A stretch of DNA of 64,000 nucleotides from Myroides odoratimimus (lineage in GTDB: Bacteria; Bacteroidota; Bacteroidia; Flavobacteriales; Flavobacteriaceae). Positions 1 to 7,419 of this stretch are shown here, piece after piece. The number at the start of each line of letters is the position of its first letter. Position 1 is the stretch's first letter. Made by a program: the position numbers and the translations under genes. The stretch spans positions 62,001 through 126,000 of the forward strand of contig NZ_JACAKB010000005.1 in NCBI RefSeq assembly GCF_030326305.1, given 5' to 3'. Below the pieces are notes generated by a model. The model did no database searches. It was not told the origin of the DNA and saw nothing but the letters and a program-made list of their open reading frames with translations.

Positions 1-1
1 A

Positions 2-817
2 CTAGTCCCAACAGATTTTTCTACACAAGCTTATAACGCTATCAAGGTAGCTGCTTGTATAGCTAAAAAAGGAGATGCAGAAATACTACTATTACACATC
101 TTGGACTTGCCACAACAAGGAAATGATAGTATCAACAAAGGTACTCCTGCACCCGAAGTAATGTTCTTTAAGAACGCTGCTGAAGAAAAACTTAGAGAGT
201 TAGCTCTATCTAACCTATTCGAAGGCGTAAAAGTATCTACTAGTCTTATCCTAGAAAGAACTGCCTATGGAGTAACCAAAACTGCAGAGACTAATAAAGT
301 AGACCTTATCGTAATGGGATCTCATGGAGTGAGTGGAGCGAAAGAGTACTTCGTAGGTTCTAACACCCAGAAAGTAGTAAGAACATCTGACGCGCCAGTA
401 TTAGTAATTAAAGGAGAAGGTGATAACTTCAATGTAAATGATCTTGTCTTCGCGTCTGACTTTACTGATAATATGAAAGAGCCTTTTAAGAAGATTCTAC
501 GCCTACACCAGATGTTCGACACGAAGTTACACCTGCTGATGGTAAACACTCCTAATAGTTTTAAACCTACTCATGTAGCAGAACAAGTATTAGAAGACTT
601 CTTAGAAGACATCACAGATACAGAATACGACTTATCTATCTATAATGATCTAACAGTAGAAAAAGGAATTCTTAACTTCTCTAAGAAAACAAATGCAGAC
701 CTAATCACGATCGCTACACATGGACGTACAGGATTAGCTCATTTCTTCAACGGAAGTATCAGTGAAGATCTAGTAAATCACTCACCGATTTCGGTACTGA
801 CTATCAAGATAGACTAA
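2..817 (+). CDS. Universal stress protein, two tandem Usp domains (5' end cut by window)
   Basis: The reading frame is open from base 2, so the gene starts outside the window; the TTG at 101 is an internal Leu codon. Upstream of it the frame still reads like the first strand and helix of a Usp domain (LVPTDFSTQAYNAIKVA). The first domain ends with the nucleotide-binding loop GSHGVSGAKEYFVGSN (about residue 106 of the fragment). The second carries the matching loop ATHGRTGLAHFFNGSIS near the C-terminus. Both fit the G-x2-G-x9-G-S/T pattern of ATP-binding UspA-type proteins. Tandem-Usp proteins of about 270-280 aa are cytoplasmic and common in Bacteroidota. They are tied to stress and starvation responses, but the specific function is unknown. 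A strong terminator follows. Confidence 0.9.
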   Translation, partial: LVPTDFSTQAYNAIKVAACIAKKGDAEILLLHILDLPQQGNDSINKGTPAPEVMFFKNAAEEKLRELALSNLFEGVKVSTSLILERTAYGVTKTAETNKVDLIVMGSHGVSGAKEYFVGSNTQKVVRTSDAPVLVIKGEGDNFNVNDLVFASDFTDNMKEPFKKILRLHQMFDTKLHLLMVNTPNSFKPTHVAEQVLEDFLEDITDTEYDLSIYNDLTVEKGILNFSKKTNADLITIATHGRTGLAHFFNGSISEDLVNHSPISVLTIKID

Positions 818-837
818 GCACTATCCTTATATAATAC

Positions 838-873
838 AAAAAGCTGATTGCTATTCGCAATCAGCTTTTTTAT
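838..873 (+). terminator. Intrinsic terminator after the Usp gene
   Basis: A perfect hairpin AAAAAGCTGATTGC / GCAATCAGCTTTTT (838-851 and 857-870) with a 5-nt loop runs into a T-rich tail. It lies 20 nt after the stop codon. Confidence 0.9.
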
Positions 874-1144
874 TTCTACTCTTTTAGTTATTTATCTCTG
901 CCTTTGGTTTTAGTTCCTTGCAGATTCCCTCGAGTATCCTTGCAGTTTCCTTCGAGAAAACCCCTCTCTGGGCAAGTAAACTCGGAGAAAACCCCTAGAA
1001 TACCCGAAGAACCCCAAGCTCAGATACAATACATCATTAAAAATCAATACACTATAATAACTTCACCCCTTCATAATAAAACAAAAAGAGCAACCGAGGT
1101 CACAAACTCCATATCTAGGCAAAAAGAGCTGAAAGAAAATAAAA
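874..1144. other. Intergenic region with short GC-richer direct repeats
   Basis: This stretch separates the Usp terminator from the terminator of the minus-strand lipoprotein. It holds two 19-nt copies starting CCTTGCAG and ending TCGAG (916-934 and 938-956, two mismatches, 22-nt period). The 12-mer GAGAAAACCCCT also occurs twice (954-965 and 985-996). An open frame at 904-1194 crosses it, but its Pro/Arg-rich start followed by low-complexity Asn/Lys sequence resembles no protein, and it runs through the next terminator. I call no gene here. Confidence 0.5.
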
Positions 1145-1171
1145 AACAGCTAAACACAATGTCTAACTGTT
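1145..1171 (-). terminator. Intrinsic terminator of the 1187-2218 lipoprotein gene
   Basis: Read on the minus strand, a 12-bp stem (1160-1171 with 1145-1156, two G-T pairs, loop of 3) is followed by a T-run. It lies 16 nt after the stop codon at 1187. Confidence 0.75.
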
Positions 1172-1186
1172 CTTCCTATAGTATTA

Positions 1187-2218
1187 TTATTTAATAACAC
1201 GTAGCTCACTTATCTTTCCTTTTCTCTCAAAAGGAGTTTGCTTAATTATTGCCTTTTTTGCTAAATCATACTGCACAAACATAGTCTGATGATCGCTTTC
1301 TCCTTCTGCTATTAGGAATAATGAATGAGACAGTTCATCATACATTATATCATAAATAGCACCTGTCTCAAAAACCTTGCTTAAAGAACCGTCTTTAGGG
1401 TTTACTACTGTAACAATACTCTTAGCAGGATTACTCGCTTTATTAAACGCGTAGTAAAACACTCCATTTTTATCTTGTACAAAGCCACCTTCTTTTCCTT
1501 CTCCTTCAGAATATGGTTTCAATGTAATTATCTTTTCTTTAGTATTACTATCAAATTCTTTAAAGTTATAAGCATTCAATCGTACAATAGTCATCTGCGA
1601 CTCCTCGAAAGTATCAAAGTCATGGTTATATAACAAAGCTACGATCTCATTTTTATTCTTCTTATCTATAGAAGCATACAGACAGCTACCTCCCTTATAA
1701 TACTTCACTAATTCTTTACTCTCATTTTCTACTTTAATCTGTCCTGTTTTCGGATTAACTGACACAAAACGTTCATCATTATCCCCTCCTTTACCAGAAT
1801 CAAAATAAACCACTCTATCATCTGCCACTACTACACTCACATAAGGATCAAACAGTAAATTCTTTGGTGATAAATCTACGTAAGATACTTCTTCCTTTTT
1901 ATCATAATTATAAGTAAGTATCTTTTCGTTTCCTAATGTCATAGCATACATCTCTTTATTCGCATCATTTACTGCGAAATCATATACATGTGGATACTTA
2001 TCTGTATCGAATTTGCTCAGCAATGTTATCTTATCATCTTTTGGATCGAATAACGATAAATTCATAGCACGATCTTTTATATCATCCTCTAAAAACAAAA
2101 CTCTTCCAGACTCATTTTCCTTAATAGGTGGTTTTGGAGTTTCAGGAGTATCTGTACTATTATCTGTTGAACAACTCATAAATGCAAGAATACCTGCAAA
2201 CAATAAAAACTTTTTCAT
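1187..2218 (-). CDS. Putative lipoprotein of unknown function, propeller-like
   Basis: The 343-aa product begins with a lipoprotein signal peptide, MKKFLLFAGILAFMSC, with lipid attachment at Cys16, followed by an STD/Thr/Pro-rich linker. The mature part has repeated strand-turn units such as DFAVNDANKEMYAMTLGN and YDELSHSLFLIAEGE. Such units suggest a beta-propeller that may report or bind a ligand at the cell surface; this is inference from repeat texture, and I recognise no named family. The next gene upstream (2507-3517) encodes a paralogue with the same signal peptide but a diverged body. The two genes have separate terminators and a 288-nt gap between them, so they are probably transcribed independently. 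Confidence 0.8.
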   Translation of the reverse strand: MKKFLLFAGILAFMSCSTDNSTDTPETPKPPIKENESGRVLFLEDDIKDRAMNLSLFDPKDDKITLLSKFDTDKYPHVYDFAVNDANKEMYAMTLGNEKILTYNYDKKEEVSYVDLSPKNLLFDPYVSVVVADDRVVYFDSGKGGDNDERFVSVNPKTGQIKVENESKELVKYYKGGSCLYASIDKKNKNEIVALLYNHDFDTFEESQMTIVRLNAYNFKEFDSNTKEKIITLKPYSEGEGKEGGFVQDKNGVFYYAFNKASNPAKSIVTVVNPKDGSLSKVFETGAIYDIMYDELSHSLFLIAEGESDHQTMFVQYDLAKKAIIKQTPFERKGKISELRVIK

Positions 2219-2441
2219 AGCAATATATTTTTGTTAAAATTATAAAAATATCACTATTAAAAATAACCCACACAGTATATTATCATATTATCAAGTATCC
2301 ACTACCACACTTAAATTCTAATAATAGAATCCCTTTATCCTATATATTAATAATTCATTTTACTTATCTATTATGCATTATTTATATCATATCTCACTCA
2401 TGACATATAAAATAATTTAGATTACAATAACCAATAAAAAA

Positions 2442-2471
2442 AATAGTTAGGCGATTAATCACCTAACTATT
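2442..2471 (-). terminator. Intrinsic terminator of the 2507-3517 lipoprotein gene
   Basis: AATAGTTAGG (2442-2451) pairs with CCTAACTATT (2462-2471). On the minus strand the hairpin runs into an uninterrupted T-run (complement of the A-run at 2436-2443). Confidence 0.8.
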
Positions 2472-2506
2472 CCTTACTTTACCTATCATAACAATACTAC
2501 TTTATA

Positions 2507-3517
2507 TTAAAATGGATCAACCATTAACAATGAAGTAAGCTCTATTTCTTCTTGATTCTTAAACTTCAATTCTTTTACGACAGATGCCTTATTATCCAAG
2601 TTCACAATCACTAATCTAACATATTTCTTTCTTTCCTTATCTAACACTAAATAATAGATATTATGAGTTTTCTTCTCATAAACAATATCTCCAATAAATG
2701 CATCTGAGAACTGATACAATGGTGTTTCTTTTCTAGTCATAAGATCGAATTGAACTAATTTATTACTTGAAGTAATAAATACGACATTCTCATTCTTATC
2801 TACAAAAAAGCCATACCCATTCTTATCACTTCCAAATGAAGTTGGTAATGCAATTGTCTTTTGCGCTGTATTCTCATCATAATCCTCTAAATCATTCGGA
2901 TTTAAGACTAGCAGAGAATATTTAGCAGTGTTTTTCCCTGTCATTTCTCTTAACAAAGCATACAGTTTATCTTTCTTATTGTTAAATGTGTATGAGAAAA
3001 TGCTCTTCTTATCTGTACTTAGTAGTTTATTTAACTGCTGACTACCATTCTCTATTCTATTAGTCGCCTCAGTCAGATTAATCTTATAAAAACTACTATA
3101 TTCACCATGTTCATACCCTCTATAAAAATAAGTCCATAAGTTACCACTGTTGTCTAATAATGTATTCCCTTCCATATACTCTACAAAACCAGGAGTAAAC
3201 TCTCTCTTGAATACATTCTTAGAATTGGAATTAGAACTAAAGTCCAATGTCAAAATTTCATTTTGTGTCAAATCATAAAGCTTCTTACTACCCTCGTCAT
3301 AGTAAGGGAATTCAAAGTGAGCTCCTTTAACATCTATATCACGAACCTCTCCACTACGAATATCTATCTGCGACATGTAATCATGTCCCACTAAAAGTAC
3401 ATTTTTAGTAGTAGGAGGCAACACAGCCTGTCCTCCATCAGTATTTCCACTATTAGAATCATCTGATGAACAACCCATAAATGCAAGAATACCTGCAAAC
3501 AATAAAAACTTTTTCAT
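2507..3517 (-). CDS. Putative lipoprotein of unknown function, paralogue of 1187-2218
   Basis: The 336-aa product has the signal peptide MKKFLLFAGILAFMGC and then a Ser/Asp/Asn/Gly linker, so it should be lipidated at Cys16 and exported. The body again shows repeated blades, for example LVGHDYMSQIDIRSGEVRDI, YDEGSKKLYDLTQNEILTLD and FFVDKNENVVFITSSNKLVQFD, as expected of a propeller. Its first 16 codons and the adjacent upstream bases are identical to those of the neighbouring lipoprotein gene (49 nt without a difference), while the mature parts align only loosely. Function is unknown. Its own terminator follows the stop. Confidence 0.8.
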   Translation of the reverse strand: MKKFLLFAGILAFMGCSSDDSNSGNTDGGQAVLPPTTKNVLLVGHDYMSQIDIRSGEVRDIDVKGAHFEFPYYDEGSKKLYDLTQNEILTLDFSSNSNSKNVFKREFTPGFVEYMEGNTLLDNSGNLWTYFYRGYEHGEYSSFYKINLTEATNRIENGSQQLNKLLSTDKKSIFSYTFNNKKDKLYALLREMTGKNTAKYSLLVLNPNDLEDYDENTAQKTIALPTSFGSDKNGYGFFVDKNENVVFITSSNKLVQFDLMTRKETPLYQFSDAFIGDIVYEKKTHNIYYLVLDKERKKYVRLVIVNLDNKASVVKELKFKNQEEIELTSLLMVDPF

Positions 3518-3801
3518 AGCAATAATTTTATGTTAAAATTAATTAACAAACACAACATATAACACACCCGATACAATTATTACATTATAAACAACAAAAA
3601 CCACATCAATACCAACATATTATTTAAATAACAAATAAGCTACTATACATTTTATTAAAACAGCTACTGAAATAAAGAAAAAATGCACTCATCACAAAGT
3701 TCAAACCAACACAAACTACAAATAAATAAACCGAATCACATAACAACAACCCTCACACATCTTATTTTATTCTTATTTTTAACATAAATAAATGATGATA
3801 T

Positions 3802-4959
3802 ATGAAAAACAAACTCACTTTACTGAGTAGCCTATTAATGTTCTTTATATTAATAGGAAATCTTATGGCTCAAAACAAAATACAAGTCTTAAGTGCCGTA
3901 ATAAAGGATAAAAAAATAGAAGGTGCTCAGGTACTTATTCAGCGCAATGGAGAACAGACCATCTCTGGATACACAGACAGAAACGGAATGGTCAACCTAA
4001 ATGTACCTTATGCTGATGACGCCGATACGAAAGTGATTATAAAGAAAGATGGCTATTCTACACTAGTTGCTAAATGTGCTTGTGCAGGAATGACTTATGC
4101 AATCAGCCCAGCAATGAAAAACCTAGACGGTATGCGTATAGTGCTCACTTGGGGCTCTACACCTGCAGACCTAGATTCTCACTTATGGTTCCCTAATAAC
4201 CACGTATACTTTAACAATAAATCAGGTACTAAAGCTAACTTAGATGTAGATGACACTGATGGTTATGGCCCTGAAACTATCACTATCGAGGAGAAAAAGT
4301 TTGGTTCTGAGTATTATTATGCTGTACATGACTATACAAATAAATCATCAACTAGTAGCTCTCAAATGTCTAAAAGCAGAGCCACTGTATTCGTCTATGT
4401 AGGTCAGTCACTAGTAAGAACGTATTATGTACCTCAAAATAAATTCGGTAATTTATGGACCGTGTTTAAAGTAACCAAAGAGGGAGAAATAGAAGATATC
4501 AATAGTTATACAACTGTTTCTTATGGCGACAGAGGTGATCTTAGATATACGAGAAGTGGAGAACTAGGTTCTTTAGACAACATCAATAAAGAAGAAGCAC
4601 TAAGACTTAATAATCTTGCTACTAAAGAGTACAACAAACAGAACTATACAAAAGCAATAGAATTGTACACCGCTGCTATATCTAATTATCCTAACTTTAG
4701 CCAAGCTTATGGAAACTTAGGATTATCATATAAAAAGAATGGCCAATACGCTGAGGCACTTTGGGCAAATCGTAAAGCAATATCTCTTGCTAATGGTCCT
4801 ACTGTACGCGCAGGTGCATACTATAATATTGGTAGAATTTATGAAGATCAGGGAGAATATGAAAAAGCTAGAGAACAGTATAGAATGTCGAAGTCAAATG
4901 TAGATAAACCTGTGTATGACGAAGCTATACAACGTATGACAGACAAACTAAACAGATAA
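3802..4959 (+). CDS. Exported YfaP (DUF2135)-like protein with C-terminal TPR repeats
   Basis: This 385-aa protein has a Sec signal peptide (about residues 1-23, ending LMAQ). A carboxypeptidase-regulatory-like beta domain follows (about 25-105; the stretch around GYTDRNGMVNLNVP is typical). Next comes a YfaP/DUF2135-type domain (about 107-230) with the hallmark LTWGSTPADLDSHLWFP and a following DVDDTDGYGPETITI. The C-terminal part (about 265-380) holds at least three TPR units, for example NYPNFSQAYGNLGLSYKKNG and AYYNIGRIYEDQGEYEKARE. This layout suggests a periplasmic or surface scaffold for protein contacts; the partner is unknown. The gene stands alone, facing the minus-strand channel operon across a shared terminator. 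Confidence 0.85.
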   Translation: MKNKLTLLSSLLMFFILIGNLMAQNKIQVLSAVIKDKKIEGAQVLIQRNGEQTISGYTDRNGMVNLNVPYADDADTKVIIKKDGYSTLVAKCACAGMTYAISPAMKNLDGMRIVLTWGSTPADLDSHLWFPNNHVYFNNKSGTKANLDVDDTDGYGPETITIEEKKFGSEYYYAVHDYTNKSSTSSSQMSKSRATVFVYVGQSLVRTYYVPQNKFGNLWTVFKVTKEGEIEDINSYTTVSYGDRGDLRYTRSGELGSLDNINKEEALRLNNLATKEYNKQNYTKAIELYTAAISNYPNFSQAYGNLGLSYKKNGQYAEALWANRKAISLANGPTVRAGAYYNIGRIYEDQGEYEKAREQYRMSKSNVDKPVYDEAIQRMTDKLNR

Positions 4960-5012
4960 TAATATTATACGATAATTTATATACAATAACACTCTTCAAC
5001 TAAAGGGTATAA

Positions 5013-5046
5013 AAAAGGCGAATGCTCTATAGAACATTCGCCTTTT
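5013..5046. terminator. Bidirectional terminator between convergent genes
   Basis: AAAAGGCGAATG (5013-5024) pairs with CATTCGCCTTTT (5035-5046). The stem ends in A/T runs on both sides, so it can serve the YfaP/TPR gene and the minus-strand channel operon. Confidence 0.85.
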
Positions 5047-5080
5047 CTTACAACTACATAGCTCTACTGCTACTTATAGT

Positions 5081-5905
5081 TTATTTTATTATCTCGATAT
5101 GACTCTCTGATACTTTAGCTATTGGCAAGTAGTGTTTCTTCCCTTCTACTAATAGACACAAGTAGATATTATCTATAGAAATCACATATCCTTCTAGTCC
5201 GTCGATACGTACTAGCTGTCCTAATTCTAGATTCTTACGAGCGTAAAAAGAGAACAATAATCTAGTCACCACATCTTTAGCTCCTAATCCTAATGATAAT
5301 GCTACAGTCAATAGGATAGCTCCTACGATAATAGAGATATTGTTAGTAATAATATCTGTGTTTATACCCATCTGATTTAATGTAGTGATGAACACAAAAA
5401 CTAAGATTAGATAGAATAATATATTCCCTATCATACGTGCTCCACTAAAGTCAACAGCCTTTAGCACTTCTACAATAGCTTTCTTTACCCATGTAGCAAA
5501 ATACAATCCTCCTACGAAGATCAGTAGTGCTACAAACACTTTAGGAATATACGACATCAGGTTTCCAATCTCACGAGAGACAATAGCTAGACCAAATAAC
5601 TCAGCTCCTACTACTACCATTAAGAAGATTAAAAACACTTTTACAAAGAAGATTAGAATATCAGACACACTGATCTTAATATTCACCTTATTCAAAAAGT
5701 CATTTTCACTTAATAGATTTTGTATTTTCTCTAAGCGAATAACCTTAAACAGCTTCTTTAACACATAAGAACATACCTTAATTATTAACCAAGAAATTAA
5801 AATATAGCCTACTAAAAAAACAAATCCTATCAATCCTTGTAATAACGAGCTCATTACAGAGTTTATCATTTGGCTAGGATACTCAAAGTTATAACGTTCC
5901 ATCAT
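5081..5905 (-). CDS. MscS-like small-conductance mechanosensitive channel family protein
   Basis: The 274-aa protein has about five hydrophobic segments (near residues 15-45, 80-105, 115-140, 160-180 and 185-205). Its Gly/Ala-rich amphipathic helix VGAILLTVALSLGLGAKDVV resembles the pore-lining helix and TM-helix repeat of MscS/YbdG/CmpX-type proteins. It is followed by a small beta domain (LELGQLVRIDGLEGYVISID) like the start of the MscS cytoplasmic domain, but the large C-terminal cage is missing, so this is a short form. It sits in the inner membrane and probably responds to membrane tension. It is the last gene of an operon with an ECF sigma factor; its start overlaps the preceding gene by 17 nt. 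Met1 and Met2 are adjacent, so the exact start could be one codon later. Confidence 0.85.
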   Translation of the reverse strand: MMERYNFEYPSQMINSVMSSLLQGLIGFVFLVGYILISWLIIKVCSYVLKKLFKVIRLEKIQNLLSENDFLNKVNIKISVSDILIFFVKVFLIFLMVVVGAELFGLAIVSREIGNLMSYIPKVFVALLIFVGGLYFATWVKKAIVEVLKAVDFSGARMIGNILFYLILVFVFITTLNQMGINTDIITNNISIIVGAILLTVALSLGLGAKDVVTRLLFSFYARKNLELGQLVRIDGLEGYVISIDNIYLCLLVEGKKHYLPIAKVSESHIEIIK

Positions 5906-6116
5906 CCTTACTATTTTTAATTTTATTGATTATTTCATTTTCTTTTTTCACATCTTTTTCTCCTAGCAGACTACCTAATGCCTGAGGAACCTTAACTGTA
6001 TAAAGTTCTGACACATCTAGTGATAACTTAATAAAGTTGAGATTATCTATTACCCTATCTTTTAAGTAATCTGGTAATTTTTCGTCTTGAAGTATTTTTT
6101 TAAACGGATTATCCAT
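5889..6116 (-). CDS. Small conserved-looking protein of unknown function between sigma factor and channel
   Basis: This 75-aa soluble, charged protein (MDNPFKKILQDEKLPDYLKD at the start, Lys/Asn-rich end) has no membrane segment, signal peptide or Cys pair. It starts 3 nt after the sigma-factor stop and overlaps the channel gene by 17 nt, which strongly suggests a real, translationally coupled cistron. Its size and place would suit an adaptor or regulator of either neighbour, but it lacks the membrane helix of a classical anti-sigma factor. I do not recognise the family. Confidence 0.7.
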   Translation of the reverse strand: MDNPFKKILQDEKLPDYLKDRVIDNLNFIKLSLDVSELYTVKVPQALGSLLGEKDVKKENEIINKIKNSKDDGTL

Positions 6117-6118
6117 AA

Positions 6119-6700
6119 TTACAACGAGTTATAAATTTCAACAATTTTTTTCTTAGCCCTATGGAGTCGCATTTTCACCGCACTCTCTCCTAAATCCAAC
6201 AGGGAGGAAATCTCCTTAATAGACTTGTCATCCTGATACTTCATCAACAAAACAATCTTATCCTCTGGATCTAACCTAACTAATGACTCTTGTAACTTAT
6301 CGACACTCAATGAGAATATCTCCTCATCCGAAATCTCGTCTTCTACAGATAATGCGTATTGATTCTCATCATCCAATGTTTCTTCATTTCTCTTCTTCTT
6401 AAGAACTAACCTAGAATAATTGACACAATGATTATACGCAAAAGAATACAACCAAGTAGAAAATTTAGAATCACCTCTAAAGTTCTTTAGGTTTAAATAC
6501 AACTTCACAAAAATATCTTGTGTAAGGTCTTCTGCTACATCTCTAGACTCTGCAAAACCAATACACTTCGCATAAACTTTCTGTGCGTACCGATCATAAA
6601 GTATCCCAAACAAGTTAGTATTACTACTTTGAACGATGAATTGTACTAACTCTTCATCCGTCATTGCAGCAAAATTACTATTTTGCGAATTAAACTTCAT
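6119..6700 (-). CDS. RNA polymerase sigma-70 factor, ECF subfamily
   Basis: The 193-aa product directs RNA polymerase to a special promoter class. Region 2 is clear in the N-terminal half (DRYAQKVYAKCIGFAESRDV, then DLTQDIFVKLYLNLKNFRGD and STWLYSFAYNHCVNYSR). Region 4 is clear in the C-terminal half (LDPEDKIVLLMKYQDDKSIK and LLDLGESAVKMRLHRAKKKI, a helix-turn-helix). I place the start at the Met of MKFNSQ (6700); an in-frame Met 7 codons upstream adds only a basic MHLKKKY tail in front of a good ECF N-terminus. It heads the sigma, 75-aa protein, channel operon. No recognisable anti-sigma gene adjoins it, so control may be through expression or an unlinked partner. Confidence 0.92.
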   Translation of the reverse strand: MKFNSQNSNFAAMTDEELVQFIVQSSNTNLFGILYDRYAQKVYAKCIGFAESRDVAEDLTQDIFVKLYLNLKNFRGDSKFSTWLYSFAYNHCVNYSRLVLKKKRNEETLDDENQYALSVEDEISDEEIFSLSVDKLQESLVRLDPEDKIVLLMKYQDDKSIKEISSLLDLGESAVKMRLHRAKKKIVEIYNSL

Positions 6701-6768
6701 ATACTTTTTTTTCAGGTGCAAAGTAAAGTCTTTTACACCAATAGTTTTATAAAAATACTAAATATTTA

Positions 6769-7362
6769 CTACAAACTTCTCAATTGCACCAACTTAGCAA
6801 CGTACTTACCTACTACATCAAACTCTAGATTAACCACTGTCCCTACTTGATAATGTTTAAAAATAGTATGCTCTAAAGTATATGGAATAATCGCAACTTT
6901 AAAAGTATTAATACCCGAATCTACAACTGTTAGACTCGTCCCATCTATAGTAATAGATCCTTTCTCTATCGTCACATGCTGTGATGTAGTCTTGTACTCA
7001 AATCCAAAATATGTACTACCCCCCACTTCTTCTATACTTACACAAGTGGCAATATGATCTACATGTCCCTGCACGATATGCCCATCTAAACGACCATTCA
7101 TCAGCATAGCTCTTTCTAGATTCAGTTCTTGACCTACTTGCCACTGTGCTATACTCGTCACATCTATTGTTTCCTTAATAGCAGTTACTGTATACTCACC
7201 ATCAGCTAGCGCTACTACCGTCAGACAGATACCGTTATGTAGAACACTCTGATCAATCTGCAATTCACTAGCGAATGCAGATTCTACTGTGATATGTAAG
7301 TTTTCTTGCTCTTTCTCTATTCTTTTGATATTTCCGATGTTTTCAACTATACCTGTAAACAT
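6769..7362 (-). CDS. ribE: Riboflavin synthase, alpha subunit
   Basis: The enzyme dismutates two 6,7-dimethyl-8-ribityllumazine molecules to riboflavin, the last step of vitamin B2 synthesis. The 197-aa length and two lumazine-binding repeats fit. The first repeat starts with the diagnostic MFTGIVENIG and contains SVLHNGICLTV. The second starts near residue 95 with GRLDGHIVQGHVDHIA and contains SITIDGTSLTVVD. No FMN riboswitch is visible upstream; the gene starts only about 60 nt from the divergent pdxA, and their promoters face each other. No other rib genes are nearby. Confidence 0.95.
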   Translation of the reverse strand: MFTGIVENIGNIKRIEKEQENLHITVESAFASELQIDQSVLHNGICLTVVALADGEYTVTAIKETIDVTSIAQWQVGQELNLERAMLMNGRLDGHIVQGHVDHIATCVSIEEVGGSTYFGFEYKTTSQHVTIEKGSITIDGTSLTVVDSGINTFKVAIIPYTLEHTIFKHYQVGTVVNLEFDVVGKYVAKLVQLRSL

Positions 7363-7379
7363 AACTCCATTTATTTTAT

Positions 7380-7387
7380 TAAATTTG
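7380..7387 (+). promoter_or_regulatory. Promoter -7 element for pdxA
   Basis: TAAATTTG is a perfect match to the Bacteroidota TAnnTTTG element, 33 nt before the pdxA start. No clear TTG at the -33 position is visible. It lies 4 bp from an opposing element for ribE. Confidence 0.55.
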
Positions 7388-7391
7388 CTTT

Positions 7392-7399
7392 CAAAAGTA
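7392..7399 (-). promoter_or_regulatory. Promoter -7 element for ribE
   Basis: On the minus strand the bases read TACTTTTG, a perfect TAnnTTTG match 30 nt before the ribE start. The -33 element is not obvious. Confidence 0.5.
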
Positions 7400-7419
7400 G
7401 GAATAATTTAGACGAAACT

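Noticed and set aside
904-1194. Open frame of 96 codons on the plus strand
   Set aside because: It covers the 22-bp repeat and the minus-strand terminator at 1145-1171, and its translation is low-complexity without protein-like pattern. I treat it as chance.
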